Shown here: positions 7,008-14,575 of the stretch, piece after piece
Layout of the letters: the number at the start of each line of letters is the position of its first letter
Numbering within the stretch: the stretch's first letter is position 1
From: JAVKLU01 sp031538895
GTDB lineage: Bacteria > Pseudomonadota > Gammaproteobacteria > Burkholderiales > Burkholderiaceae
Assembly (NCBI GenBank): GCA_031538895.1
Contig: JAVKLU010000062.1
Span: forward strand, 1 to 14,784
Length of the DNA stretch: 14,784 bases
Direction of reading: 5' to 3'
Notes under the pieces: model-generated
Seen by the model: only the letters and a program-made list of their open reading frames with translations
Database searches by the model: none
Told to the model about the DNA's origin: nothing
Translations under genes and position numbers: made by a program

Positions 7008-8195
7008 TTATTCTTGAGTCTTCGTCACAGATGTCGGTTTGCGGTTGCCGCCGGCAACCATATCAAAGCGGAAAAACCGACATTCAATCGCGCCGTTAAA
7101 AATCGGCGTTTTACGCGACTCTTTCAAGCGCAGTAAATGCGGCAAGTCGCGATCGGCCGACAAAATAAATACCTGCCAGCCACTAAAACCCTGTTTTAAT
7201 GTCGTCGCGAGCGCGCTGAAAAAAGCCTCGTAACGCTCATCCGTATCCATTGTCGTATCGCCGCGCACTGACAAGCGTGAACCGTAGGGCGGATTGGTCA
7301 CAATAATGCCCGAAGCTGCGGGCGGCTCGATAAATTGTGCCTCAACCTGTTTCAAGGGAATTGATGCGGACACGCCTGCGCGCAATAAATTGTCCGCACT
7401 GACCGTCACCATATCGCCCGAAATATCGCTGCCAAATAAAGATAAATTGGTTTTTGTTACATCCGGCGCGGGGACTTCTGCTTTGCATGCCATCCATTTA
7501 TCGCGGTCATAAAAGCGTAAATTTTGAAAACCAAAATGCCGCAAAGACCCTGCGGAAATTCCTAAGCACTGTTGCGCGGCTTCGACCAATAAAGTTCCAG
7601 AACCGCACATCGGATCAAACAAAGGCGTGCCAACTCTCCATCCCGCTAAGGCCAACAAGCCTGCGGCTAAATTTTCACGCAGAGGCGCATCACCTTTTTC
7701 CATGCGCCAGCCGCGCTTAAACAAAGCCTCACCTGAAGTATCGACATATAAAACCATTGTTTCGCGGTGTAAAAAAATCGAGACGCGAACTTTTGGATTC
7801 AAAGTATTCACATCGGGACGACATTGAAATTTAGCGCGCATCCGGTCACACACCGCATCTTTGACTTTCAAGGTCACAAATGCCGTGCTTTTTAAATTCG
7901 TCTGTACCGCCGTCGTATCGACGCGAAAAGTCGTATCTGGCTCAAACCAATCTTCCCACTTTTGCGCCGACGCAAAACGGTAAATATCGTCCTCAGAGCG
8001 ATACGCGCTGCGCGCAATTTCTAATAACACGCGACTGGCAATGCGCGAATGTAAATTGACGCGATACACCAGCGACTCATCGCCTTGAAATCCGACACCG
8101 CCGGCAGTCTCTTCGACTTTTTGCGCGCCCAATTGACGCAACTCTTCAACTAAAACGGGCTCAAGCCCTCGCGGACAGGGACTAAAAAAATTCAT
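7008..8195 (-). CDS. rlmL: RlmL-type 23S rRNA guanine-N2 methyltransferase (THUMP plus Rossmann domain)
   Basis: By homology it methylates N2 of a guanine in 23S rRNA (G2445 in E. coli) using S-adenosylmethionine. The 395-residue protein starts MNFFSPCPRGLEPVLVEEL, parallel to E. coli [20 protein letters not shown]. A ferredoxin-like and THUMP region occupies about 1-155 (VKDAVCDRM, VRVSIFLHRETMVLYVDTSG). The methyltransferase domain has DPMCGSGTLLVEAA (194-207), a GSDIS acidic loop (255-259) and catalytic NPPYG (301-305). It matches only the RlmL half of the E. coli RlmKL fusion; the RlmK half is absent, as is common outside gammaproteobacteria. ATG 8195 is chosen over the in-frame TTG at 8219 because a GAGGA ribosome-binding site lies between them, 8 nt from the ATG. 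The aldehyde dehydrogenase gene is 99 bp upstream on the same strand. Confidence 0.9.
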   Translation of the reverse strand: MNFFSPCPRGLEPVLVEELRQLGAQKVEETAGGVGFQGDESLVYRVNLHSRIASRVLLEIARSAYRSEDDIYRFASAQKWEDWFEPDTTFRVDTTAVQTNLKSTAFVTLKVKDAVCDRMRAKFQCRPDVNTLNPKVRVSIFLHRETMVLYVDTSGEALFKRGWRMEKGDAPLRENLAAGLLALAGWRVGTPLFDPMCGSGTLLVEAAQQCLGISAGSLRHFGFQNLRFYDRDKWMACKAEVPAPDVTKTNLSLFGSDISGDMVTVSADNLLRAGVSASIPLKQVEAQFIEPPAASGIIVTNPPYGSRLSVRGDTTMDTDERYEAFFSALATTLKQGFSGWQVFILSADRDLPHLLRLKESRKTPIFNGAIECRFFRFDMVAGGNRKPTSVTKTQE

Positions 8196-8203
8196 TAAAT
8201 ATG

Positions 8204-8208
8204 TCCTC
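8204..8208 (-). promoter_or_regulatory. Ribosome-binding site of rlmL
   Basis: GAGGA on the minus strand lies 8 nt before ATG 8195. It sits inside the longer open frame that begins at TTG 8219, and so decides the start in favour of the ATG. Confidence 0.75.
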
Positions 8209-8253
8209 AAACCAAGCAATATCAGGAATTAATATCACGAATGAAATACCAGC

Positions 8254-8276
8254 GCTCTGCTTTGTCAAAACAGAGC
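8254..8276 (-). terminator. Possible weak terminator after the aldehyde dehydrogenase gene
   Basis: GCTCTG (8254-8259) and CAGAGC (8271-8276) form a perfect 6-bp stem with an 11-nt loop, in the 99-bp gap between the aldehyde dehydrogenase stop and the rlmL start. On the minus strand the stem is followed by GCTGGTATTTC, with no uninterrupted T-run, so termination would be partial at best. Confidence 0.3.
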
Positions 8277-8294
8277 TGCCATACTAAAAATAGA

Positions 8295-9782
8295 TCAAGA
8301 TTTTTTCATGTCTTGAAATTTAATCCAGGTCGTTTTCAACTCGCTGTATTTCTCCAGCGCATGCAAAGATTTATCGCGCCCATTGCCAGATTGTTTATAC
8401 CCACCAAACGGAACCGTAATGTCGTCTTCATCATAGCAATTCACATGGATGGTTCCGGCCCGTAGCGCGCGCGCGCTTTGATGCGCCAAATCTATATTTT
8501 GTGTCCACACCGACGCAGCCAAACCGTATGATGAATCATTCGCCAAAGCAATCGCGTCGGCGGGCGTATCAAACGGAATCACCGACAAAACCGGACCAAA
8601 AATTTCTTCACAGGCAATGGTCATTTCTGGATGCACGCCGCCAAAAATCGTCGGCTGCACAAAAAATCCTGCGCCGTTAATTGTCACCGCCTCGCCCCCA
8701 CACACCAAGGCCGCGCCTTGTTTTTTGCCACTTTCGATATAGCGCATCACCGTGTCCAGCTGCCCTTTATCAACCAAGGCCCCCATCACCGTAGCGTCAT
8801 CCAAAGGATCTGCCGGTTGATAGTCTTTGGCCAACTCTGCCGCGCGCGCCAACACCGTATCGTAATGTTTGCGCTGTACCAACAGGCGCGAAGGCGCATT
8901 ACAACTTTCACCCTGATTAAAGAAAATCGAACCCACACAAGACTCTGTCGCGCGCTCGATATCTGCATCCTCAAAAATAATGAAGGGCGACTTGCCGCCC
9001 AATTCTGTATACGCGCGCTTTAAATTCGACTGCCCTGCGTATTGAATAATCATTTTGCCAACGCGCGTCGAGCCCGTAAAGCCGATGCAATCAACATCAG
9101 GGTGTAATGCCAAAGCACTGCCCGCTTCATCACCAAACCCTGGAACAACATTCAAAACGCCTTCGGGCAAACCCGCCTCTATCGCCAATTCGGCCAAACG
9201 CAGCGCGCTTAAAGGTGATTTTTCAGACGGCTTTAACACCACGCTATTGCCCATCGCTAAAGCAGGGGCGATTTTCCACGATGCCATCAGCATGGGGTAA
9301 TTCCACGGCACAATTGCACCGATCACCCCCATCGGTTCACGAGTAATCATCGCCAAACTATTTGCCGGCGTCGGTGCAATTTCATCGTAGCATTTATCAA
9401 TTGCTTCGCCGTACCAGCGGATGCAATGCGCGGCACTGCCAACGTCGATTTTTTGGCTATACGCGACCGGCTTACCCATGTCTAAACTTTCCAACAAAGC
9501 AAGTTCTTGCGCATTGCTGCGCATCAAGCCAGCAAAGGCAATGAGCACATCTTTACGCGCGCGCGGTGACATTTGCGACCACACGCCGCGATTAAAGCTT
9601 TGTCGTGCTGCGGCGACTGCGTCATTGATATCGCGCGCATCGCCACGCGTCACCTGACACAAAACACGCCCATCTCGCGGCGACACACAATCGAAAACAG
9701 TCCGCGCGGCGACTCGTTTACCATTGATAAACGCGCGTCCATCGATCGATAATTTTCGCGCTTGTTCTCTCCATGAATTCAT
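8295..9782 (-). CDS. NAD(P)-dependent aldehyde dehydrogenase, PuuC-like
   Basis: This is an aldehyde dehydrogenase of the class that oxidises aldehydes to acids, with 495 residues as usual for the family. Motifs are PWNYPM with the substrate-stabilising Asn at 161, the cofactor lysine region VLKPSEKSPLSA, the GFTGSTRVG loop (about 234-242), general-base Glu 260 in ELGGKSP, nucleophile Cys 294 in FFNQGESCNAPSR, and EEIFGPVLSV. The ending TVPFGGYKQSGNGRDKSLHALEKYSELKT resembles E. coli PuuC (gamma-glutamyl-aminobutyraldehyde dehydrogenase), so a polyamine-derived or related amino-aldehyde is a plausible substrate. No puu or other polyamine genes adjoin it, so the substrate is open. The start is ATG 9782, 5 nt after AGGGAAGAG; the in-frame TTG at 9785 is too close to that site. 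It is divergent from the RsmI-like gene. Confidence 0.9.
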   Translation of the reverse strand: MNSWREQARKLSIDGRAFINGKRVAARTVFDCVSPRDGRVLCQVTRGDARDINDAVAAARQSFNRGVWSQMSPRARKDVLIAFAGLMRSNAQELALLESLDMGKPVAYSQKIDVGSAAHCIRWYGEAIDKCYDEIAPTPANSLAMITREPMGVIGAIVPWNYPMLMASWKIAPALAMGNSVVLKPSEKSPLSALRLAELAIEAGLPEGVLNVVPGFGDEAGSALALHPDVDCIGFTGSTRVGKMIIQYAGQSNLKRAYTELGGKSPFIIFEDADIERATESCVGSIFFNQGESCNAPSRLLVQRKHYDTVLARAAELAKDYQPADPLDDATVMGALVDKGQLDTVMRYIESGKKQGAALVCGGEAVTINGAGFFVQPTIFGGVHPEMTIACEEIFGPVLSVIPFDTPADAIALANDSSYGLAASVWTQNIDLAHQSARALRAGTIHVNCYDEDDITVPFGGYKQSGNGRDKSLHALEKYSELKTTWIKFQDMKKS

Positions 9783-9845
9783 CAATACTCTTCCCTATAG
9801 TTTTATTTTTGTTTTATTTTTTAGTTTTTAACGCGATCACTGCCC

Positions 9846-9851
9846 TATGAT
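9846..9851 (+). promoter_or_regulatory. Candidate -10 element for the RsmI-like gene
   Basis: TATGAT matches the sigma-70 -10 consensus at five of six positions and lies 26 bp before the ATG at 9878. The -35 side is only T-rich (around 9821-9829) and has no good match, so this remains tentative. It lies in the 95-bp divergent gap shared with the aldehyde dehydrogenase gene. Confidence 0.3.
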
Positions 9852-9877
9852 ACTGGCACTTCCTCCCTACGCTTGCT

Positions 9878-10621
9878 ATGCTCTCTAAACCTGCTCATTT
9901 ATATTTGATCCCAACACCGCTGGTAGCGCCAACACCCGAAGCCATTGTGCAATCTTTACCGGCCGTGGTGATTTCGCGCATCAGCTCGCTCACCTGTTTT
10001 TATGTTGAAAACGCCAAAAGCGCCCGCGCTTTTTTGCAATCCGTCAATGCGCTCTCGCCCTTAGCGGCGCCAATTCAACAGTTAAACCTACAAGAGTTCA
10101 ACAAAGACACGCCCTCAGACGCCATCGCGGCATTACTCGCTCCGCTGAAAAAAGGCCGCGCCGTGGGTTTGTTATCAGAAGCAGGCGCCCCTGCCATCGC
10201 TGACCCGGGCGCGCCCTTGATTGCTGCCGCGCATGCCGCCGGAATTCCCGTTGAGCCTTTAATTGGCCCCTGCGCCATTTTGTTGGCCTTGATGGCGAGC
10301 GGACAAAACGGTCAATCTTTTGCGTTTAACGGTTATTTACCGATTAGTGACGCCGCTTGTATCAGCGCCTTAAAACGTTTTGAATCACGCGCTCACGCCG
10401 AAAGACAAAGTCAGATTTTTATTGAAACTCCGTTTCGCAACGAATCACTGTTAAAAAAAATAATTCAACATTGCAATGAAAAAACCTTATTAACCATTGC
10501 CGCGCAACTCACTGACCCCAAGGAGTTCGTGATGACGCGCTCAATTAAAGAATGGGCGCTCGCGCCCCTGCCCACGCTGCATAAAATTCCGTGCATTTTT
10601 ATTTTTGGGAAACCTGCATAA
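9878..10621 (+). CDS. RsmI-like SAM-dependent methyltransferase (tetrapyrrole methylase fold)
   Basis: The 247-residue protein belongs to the tetrapyrrole methylase/RsmI superfamily, whose best-known bacterial member methylates the ribose of C1402 in 16S rRNA. It begins HLYLIPTPL, the family's first strand. It then shows GRAVGLLSEAGAPAIADPG (93-111), which corresponds to the canonical VSDAGTPxISDPG, and VEPLIGPCAILLALMASG (125-142), matching the GPSA segment. FNGYLP (150-155) is also typical. It is shorter than classical RsmI (about 280), and the early active-site region TRxLLxH is not recognisable (SRISSLTCFYVEN instead). It is probably the shorter paralogue group found in betaproteobacteria, so I do not assign the rsmI symbol; its substrate is unknown. 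The start is ATG 9878 with no clear Shine-Dalgarno sequence. It converges on purD across 118 bp in which I see no convincing terminator. Confidence 0.8.
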   Translation: MLSKPAHLYLIPTPLVAPTPEAIVQSLPAVVISRISSLTCFYVENAKSARAFLQSVNALSPLAAPIQQLNLQEFNKDTPSDAIAALLAPLKKGRAVGLLSEAGAPAIADPGAPLIAAAHAAGIPVEPLIGPCAILLALMASGQNGQSFAFNGYLPISDAACISALKRFESRAHAERQSQIFIETPFRNESLLKKIIQHCNEKTLLTIAAQLTDPKEFVMTRSIKEWALAPLPTLHKIPCIFIFGKPA

Positions 10622-10739
10622 GTAAGTTGCAATAAACAAGTCTTAATAAGCGAACCCTACTAAGCAAGTCCCTCGCTGGGCCATGCGCCGACAAATCAAT
10701 AGCGTGATGAATACGCGCTTCCCCACTACGCCAGCACAT

Positions 10740-12026
10740 TTAATTGTTTTTCAACGCAAGCTTATTTGCTTTGGCGGCAATATCAGTGCGCCACTGCGCG
10801 CCTTTAAATAAAATGCCTTCGACCAAATCATAGGCGTTTTTTTGCGCCATTTTCAAAGTATCCGCCAAGCCCACCGCGGTTAATACACGGCCGCCCGAGA
10901 CCTGCAATTGCTTATCTTTAATCCTCGTCCCCGAGTGATAAATAAAGCTGTCATTGGTGTTTCTGGGCAAAGGAGCAATCTCGCCACCCAATTCTGGCGC
11001 GTCGGGATAACCTGGCGCCGCAATGACGACCCCGACCGCAACGCGACGATCCCAGTCCAGCTCAACCTTATCCAAGCGCCCTTCAAACGCTTTGCGTAAA
11101 ACGCTCACCAAATCGCTTTTTAAGCGCGGCAAAATAACTTGCGCCTCCGGATCACCCAAGCGACAGTTGAATTCCAAAGTGTAAGGATTGCCCTCTGGAT
11201 CAATCATGATGCCCGCGTACAAAAAGCCGCTGTAAGGCACTCCTTCGGCGCTCATTCCTTTAATCACGGGTTTAATAATCTCGCGCAAAATTCGCGCGTG
11301 CAAAGGCGGCGTCACAAAAGGCGTTGGTGAATACGCGCCCATACCGCCGGTATTCGGACCCATATCGTCATTTAATAAACGCTTGTGATCTTGCGATGTC
11401 GCAAGTGGCAACACATTAGTACCATCGGCCATCACAATAAAACTTACCTCAACACCTTGAATAAATTGCTCAATCACCACTCGCGCACCCGCAGCACCCA
11501 AGCGGTTATCCGCCAACATCGCATCGATCGCTTGATTCGCCTCATCAATGGTTTGGGCAACTACGACCCCTTTTCCTGCCGCCAGACCGTCGGCCTTGAC
11601 CACGATTGGCGCACCTTCTTGCGCAACATACGCACGCGCTAAAGCGGCATCCGTAAAAGTTTGGTAACGCGCCGTCGGGATATTGTGACGGGCCATAAAG
11701 GCTTTGGCAAAATCTTTAGACGACTCCAGTTGCGCCGCCGCTTGTGTTGGCCCAAAAATTTTTAAGCGACGCGCACGAAATACATCGACAATTCCCGCCG
11801 CAAGCGGCATCTCGGGGCCGACCACCGTAAAATCTATCCGCTCTTGCTCGACAAAATCTGCCAGAGCATGAATATCGGTTTGCGGCACATTGACTAACCA
11901 ACGGCTAAAACCTTCGGTTCCGCCATTACCCGGAGCGATATGCACCGCTTGAATATTGGGACTGCTCGATAATTTATGCGCCAAAGCGTGCTCACGCCCG
12001 CCGCTACCCACCACAAGAATCTTCAT
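10740..12026 (-). CDS. purD: PurD, phosphoribosylamine-glycine ligase
   Basis: PurD catalyses the second step of de novo purine synthesis, joining glycine to 5-phosphoribosylamine with ATP. The 428-residue length equals the family norm. The N-terminal domain starts MKILVVGSGGREHALAHKL. The ATP-grasp part has PIVVKADGLAAGKGVVVA (140-157), GPNTGGMGAYSP (223-234) and the metal-binding LEFNCRLGDPEAQ (284-296). The open frame continues upstream to 12161, but those 45 codons run through repeat copy 2 and are not part of the family, so ATG 12026 is the start. Only 29 bp separate the start from the repeat. It follows yebC on the same strand, an arrangement known in betaproteobacteria. With the repeat between them, purD either depends on transcription through the element or on a promoter in or near it. 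Confidence 0.96.
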   Translation of the reverse strand: MKILVVGSGGREHALAHKLSSSPNIQAVHIAPGNGGTEGFSRWLVNVPQTDIHALADFVEQERIDFTVVGPEMPLAAGIVDVFRARRLKIFGPTQAAAQLESSKDFAKAFMARHNIPTARYQTFTDAALARAYVAQEGAPIVVKADGLAAGKGVVVAQTIDEANQAIDAMLADNRLGAAGARVVIEQFIQGVEVSFIVMADGTNVLPLATSQDHKRLLNDDMGPNTGGMGAYSPTPFVTPPLHARILREIIKPVIKGMSAEGVPYSGFLYAGIMIDPEGNPYTLEFNCRLGDPEAQVILPRLKSDLVSVLRKAFEGRLDKVELDWDRRVAVGVVIAAPGYPDAPELGGEIAPLPRNTNDSFIYHSGTRIKDKQLQVSGGRVLTAVGLADTLKMAQKNAYDLVEGILFKGAQWRTDIAAKANKLALKNN

Positions 12027-12055
12027 AAGACAAACAATAATTTTTACACCATTTA

Positions 12056-12198
12056 GGGCTCTTCTATAAATACAGAATGTGCGGATGAAGTGCGAGGCGC
12101 ACAGCACACAGAAACCGGAGCGTACATACAGTACGTGAGGATTTCGCGTACTGCGCAACAAAGCAATTCACCGCAAAAATGAATTGATAGAAGTACCC
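12056..12198 (+). repeat. MITE-like dispersed repeat, copy 2 (complete, with TTTA duplication)
   Basis: This is the only copy with both ends in view, 143 bp long. The left terminus GGGCTCTTCTAT (12056-12067) and right terminus ATAGAAGTACCC (12187-12198) are inverted repeats with two mismatches. TTTA stands directly outside both ends (12052-12055 and 12199-12202), as a 4-bp target-site duplication would. The right TTTA contains the yebC stop codon (12200-12202). Internal hairpins are those of copy 1. The element fills most of the yebC-purD gap and must be transcribed if the two genes share a message. Confidence 0.85.
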
Positions 12199-12199
12199 T

Positions 12200-12925
12200 T
12201 TATTCACTAAACAAGGCGTTGGAATAGACCTCTTGCACATCATCTAAGTTTTCCAAAGCATCAATTAATTTTTGAGTTTTGACAGAATCCTCTGCATTGC
12301 ACTCTATTTCTACCGACGGTTTCATCACGATTTGAGCCACCTCGGCGCTTAATTTTTTTTCATTTAACGCCGCTTGAATGCGCGCAAAATCCATCGGTGC
12401 GCACACGACCTCAAAACCATCTTCAGTATCTCCGGACACGTCGTCAGCACCGGCATCCAAAGCGACGTCCATCAAGGCGCCCTCATCAATTGTTGGCGCA
12501 AACAAAAACTGTCCACAGTGGGTAAACTGAAACGCGACCGCGCCTTCTGTCGCCATATTGCCGCCGTTTTTAGAAAACGCGTGCCGAACTTCTGCCACGG
12601 TGCGGGTGCGATTATCCGTCAAACAGTCAACGATGATGGCGACACCATTCACGCCATAACCTTCATAACGCACCGATTCAAAATTCGCCCCACCCTCTTC
12701 GCCCAGACCGCGTGTAATCGCACGTTGAACATTGTCTTTGGGCATATTCGACGCGGCGGCTCGATCCATCGCCAAACGCAAGCGCGGATTACTGTCCGCA
12801 TCAGCACCTCCCATACGCGCAGCCACCGTAATCTCTTTAATAAGACGAGTCCAGATACGCCCGCGCTTGGCATCAGTCGCCGCTTTTTTATGCTTAATAT
12901 TAGCCCACTTGGAATGCCCTGCCAT
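12200..12925 (-). CDS. yebC: YebC/TACO1-family protein
   Basis: This family was long annotated as a transcriptional regulator (PmpR) and has more recently been linked to translation, helping ribosomes at proline stretches. The 241-residue protein begins MAGHSKWANIKHKKAATDAKRG and has LIKEITVAARMGG, NPRLRLAMDRAAASNMPKDNV and YEGYGVNGVAIIVDCLTDNRTRT. These are all family hallmarks, and the length is usual. The start is ATG 12925, because MAGHSKW is nearly invariant; the preceding in-frame codons reach only to 12940. No clear Shine-Dalgarno sequence is seen. It lies upstream of purD on the same strand and diverges from the sugar-binding protein gene across 266 bp. Its stop codon lies inside the right TTTA that flanks repeat copy 2. 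Confidence 0.96.
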   Translation of the reverse strand: MAGHSKWANIKHKKAATDAKRGRIWTRLIKEITVAARMGGADADSNPRLRLAMDRAAASNMPKDNVQRAITRGLGEEGGANFESVRYEGYGVNGVAIIVDCLTDNRTRTVAEVRHAFSKNGGNMATEGAVAFQFTHCGQFLFAPTIDEGALMDVALDAGADDVSGDTEDGFEVVCAPMDFARIQAALNEKKLSAEVAQIVMKPSVEIECNAEDSVKTQKLIDALENLDDVQEVYSNALFSE

Positions 12926-13083
12926 GATGACGATAATCAAAATATGAAGTGGCGAAGTGTATCAGCGTGCGTCATACAAGCTCGCATTCGACTTCGAGAA
13001 TACGCATCCAAACAAAAATTATTTTGTAATATTTTGGGCGAGCGTCCTGAAAATCACCTAAAATCGAAAGACTGCTAACGTGT

Positions 13084-13117
13084 TAATTTAAATTACGCGA
13101 AAGTTTTATCCGCGTAA
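13084..13117. promoter_or_regulatory. Overlapping palindrome and inverted repeat upstream of the sugar-binding protein gene
   Basis: TAATTTAAATTA (13084-13095) is a perfect 12-bp palindrome. Overlapping its right edge, TTACGCG (13093-13099) and CGCGTAA (13111-13117) form a perfect 7-bp inverted repeat with an 11-bp centre. They sit about 75-110 bp before the start at 13192, a suitable place for a regulator's operator. I cannot identify the regulator or a convincing -35/-10 pair. Confidence 0.45.
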
Positions 13118-13145
13118 AAAGTAGCTCATGTTCAGTGCCGTGTGG

Positions 13146-13160
13146 CGAACCCTCGGTTCG
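13146..13160 (+). other. Leader hairpin before the sugar-binding protein gene
   Basis: CGAACC (13146-13151) and GGTTCG (13155-13160) form a perfect 6-bp stem with a 3-nt loop. It lies 16 nt before the ribosome-binding site and has no following T-run. In the mRNA leader it could protect the 5' end or influence ribosome access. Confidence 0.5.
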
Positions 13161-13176
13161 TCGCGTTCTTATCTTT

Positions 13177-13183
13177 AAGGGAG
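13177..13183 (+). promoter_or_regulatory. Strong ribosome-binding site of the sugar-binding protein gene
   Basis: AAGGGAG lies 8 nt before ATG 13192. It is the clearest Shine-Dalgarno sequence in the window, consistent with the high expression usual for a periplasmic binding protein. Confidence 0.8.
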
Positions 13184-13191
13184 ATCTCTAA

Positions 13192-14481
13192 ATGAAAAAA
13201 GTATTATTAATCGCATCTTTTGCTGCACTGGCCTTAACGGCTTGCGGTAAAAAAGAAGCTGCTCCAGCCGCATCCGCATCTACCGCAGCAGCACCAGCTG
13301 GTCCTAGCGTTGAAGTGTTACATTGGTGGACTTCGGGTGGCGAAGCAAAATCCATCGGCGAGTTAAAAGACATGATGCAAAAACAAGGCATCACTTGGGT
13401 TGATTCTGCGATCGCCGGTGGCGGTGGTGACGCTGCCATGACTGCTTTGAAAGCACGTGTCGTCGCAGGCAACGCACCTGCTGCCGCACAAATCAAAGGC
13501 CCGACCATTCAAGAATGGGCGAAGGAAGGCGCTTTAGCAAACATCAATGAAGCGGCTAAAGATTGGGATACCTTGTTGCCTAAAGTCGTTGCAGATGTCA
13601 TGAAATTTAAAGGCGAATATGTTGCCGCTCCTGTTAACGTTCATCGTGTTAACTGGTTGTGGATTAACAAAGCAGCAATGGAAAAAGTTGGCGTAAAAAC
13701 AGCTCCAAAAAATTACGCTGAATTCTTTGCTTTAGCTGAAAAATTCAAAAAAGCCAAAATTCAACCTTTGGCTCACGGCAGTCAACCTTGGCAAGATGCA
13801 ACGATTTTTGAATCAGTGGTGTTAGGTGTTGGTGGCGCAAAATTCTTTCAAGACGCTTTGGTCAAACTTGATCCAAAAGCATTGAACTCGCCAACTATGG
13901 TCAAAGTATTTGATACCTTAGCCAAAATCAAAACCTATATTGATAAAGATTCGGCCAACCGCGACTGGAACTTGGCTACCGCAATGGTCATCAAAGGCGA
14001 AGCCGGTATGCAATTTATGGGCGACTGGGCAAAAGGCGAATTCACTGCCGCCAATAAAGCACCAGGCAAAGACTATATCTGCGCTGCAGCTCCTGGTACC
14101 GCAACGTCGTTCACGTTCAACATCGATTCTTTAGCGATGTTTAAACAAAAAGACCCTGCGGCTCAAAAAGCGCAATTAGCATTAGCGTCAACCGTAATGA
14201 GCCCAGAGTTTCAAGAAGTGTTTAACTTGAATAAAGGTTCGATTCCTGCACGTATTTCTGGCGTTCCTACTGACAAATTTGACGATTGTGCCAAATTATC
14301 GATGGCGGACATGGGCAAATCATCATCCAACGGCGGCTTAGTGCCTTCATTTGCCCACGGAATGGCGGTTCCTAACGCGACTCAAGGCGCGATTGTTGAC
14401 GTTGTTGCTAAATTCATGAGTTCAGATATGAAAAGCAAAGACGCTGCCGCTGCAGTTGCTAAAGCTGGCACAACAAAATAA
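13192..14481 (+). CDS. Sugar ABC transporter substrate-binding lipoprotein, GtsA-like
   Basis: This is the extracytoplasmic binding component of a family-1 carbohydrate ABC importer. The 429-residue precursor has a lipoprotein signal MKKVLLIASFAALALTAC with lipobox LTAC and acylated Cys 18. An Ala/Pro/Ser linker (about 22-38) precedes the mature domain VEVLHWWTSGGEAKSIGELK. The segments VDSAIAGGGGDAAMTALKAR and GNAPAAAQIKGPTIQEWA resemble glucose/mannose-binding GtsA of Pseudomonas, so glucose or a related hexose is likely but unproven. Glycines and many arginines use GGT and CGT codons, unlike the GCG/CGC-rich neighbours, fitting high expression. It starts after the strong AAGGGAG site. The permease and ATPase genes are not in the window and may lie past the right edge. 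The last five codons plus stop are duplicated just downstream, and two stacked hairpins follow. Confidence 0.88.
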   Translation: MKKVLLIASFAALALTACGKKEAAPAASASTAAAPAGPSVEVLHWWTSGGEAKSIGELKDMMQKQGITWVDSAIAGGGGDAAMTALKARVVAGNAPAAAQIKGPTIQEWAKEGALANINEAAKDWDTLLPKVVADVMKFKGEYVAAPVNVHRVNWLWINKAAMEKVGVKTAPKNYAEFFALAEKFKKAKIQPLAHGSQPWQDATIFESVVLGVGGAKFFQDALVKLDPKALNSPTMVKVFDTLAKIKTYIDKDSANRDWNLATAMVIKGEAGMQFMGDWAKGEFTAANKAPGKDYICAAAPGTATSFTFNIDSLAMFKQKDPAAQKAQLALASTVMSPEFQEVFNLNKGSIPARISGVPTDKFDDCAKLSMADMGKSSSNGGLVPSFAHGMAVPNATQGAIVDVVAKFMSSDMKSKDAAAAVAKAGTTK

Positions 14482-14499
14482 GCTGGCACAACAAAATAA
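14464..14499 (+). repeat. 18-bp tandem duplication over the stop codon
   Basis: GCTGGCACAACAAAATAA occurs twice in succession (14464-14481 and 14482-14499), identical. The unit holds the last five codons of the binding protein (AGTTK) plus its TAA. The second copy is in frame after the stop and ends in another TAA, so the protein is unchanged. The perfect identity suggests a recent slippage event. Confidence 0.95.
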
Positions 14500-14526
14500 T
14501 TGTTGTCATTTGTTGCTTTAAATTTG

Positions 14527-14563
14527 TGCCGCCCTGTCGATCGCTTTAAACGACAGGGCGGCA
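14527..14563. other. Strong GC-rich hairpin downstream of the binding-protein gene
   Basis: GCCGCCCTGTCG (14528-14539) pairs perfectly with CGACAGGGCGGC (14551-14562), with a flanking T-A pair and an 11-nt loop. No T-run follows on either strand. It may protect the 3' end of the message from exonucleases or cause partial termination, both common after binding-protein genes. Confidence 0.75.
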
Positions 14564-14575
14564 TGAAAATATAGC

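Noticed and set aside
10622..10739. Terminator between the RsmI-like gene and purD
   Set aside because: Only short imperfect stems such as GCGT/ACGC (10702-10716) are visible and none is followed by a T-run.
12027..12161. N-terminal extension of purD
   Set aside because: The 45 extra codons are the translation of repeat copy 2; PurD proteins begin at the MKILVVGSGGREHAL segment.
12374..13078. Long plus-strand open frame opposite yebC (234 codons)
   Set aside because: It is antisense to a clear, conserved yebC, its translation has no recognisable domain, and it runs through the intergenic gap. It is a shadow frame.
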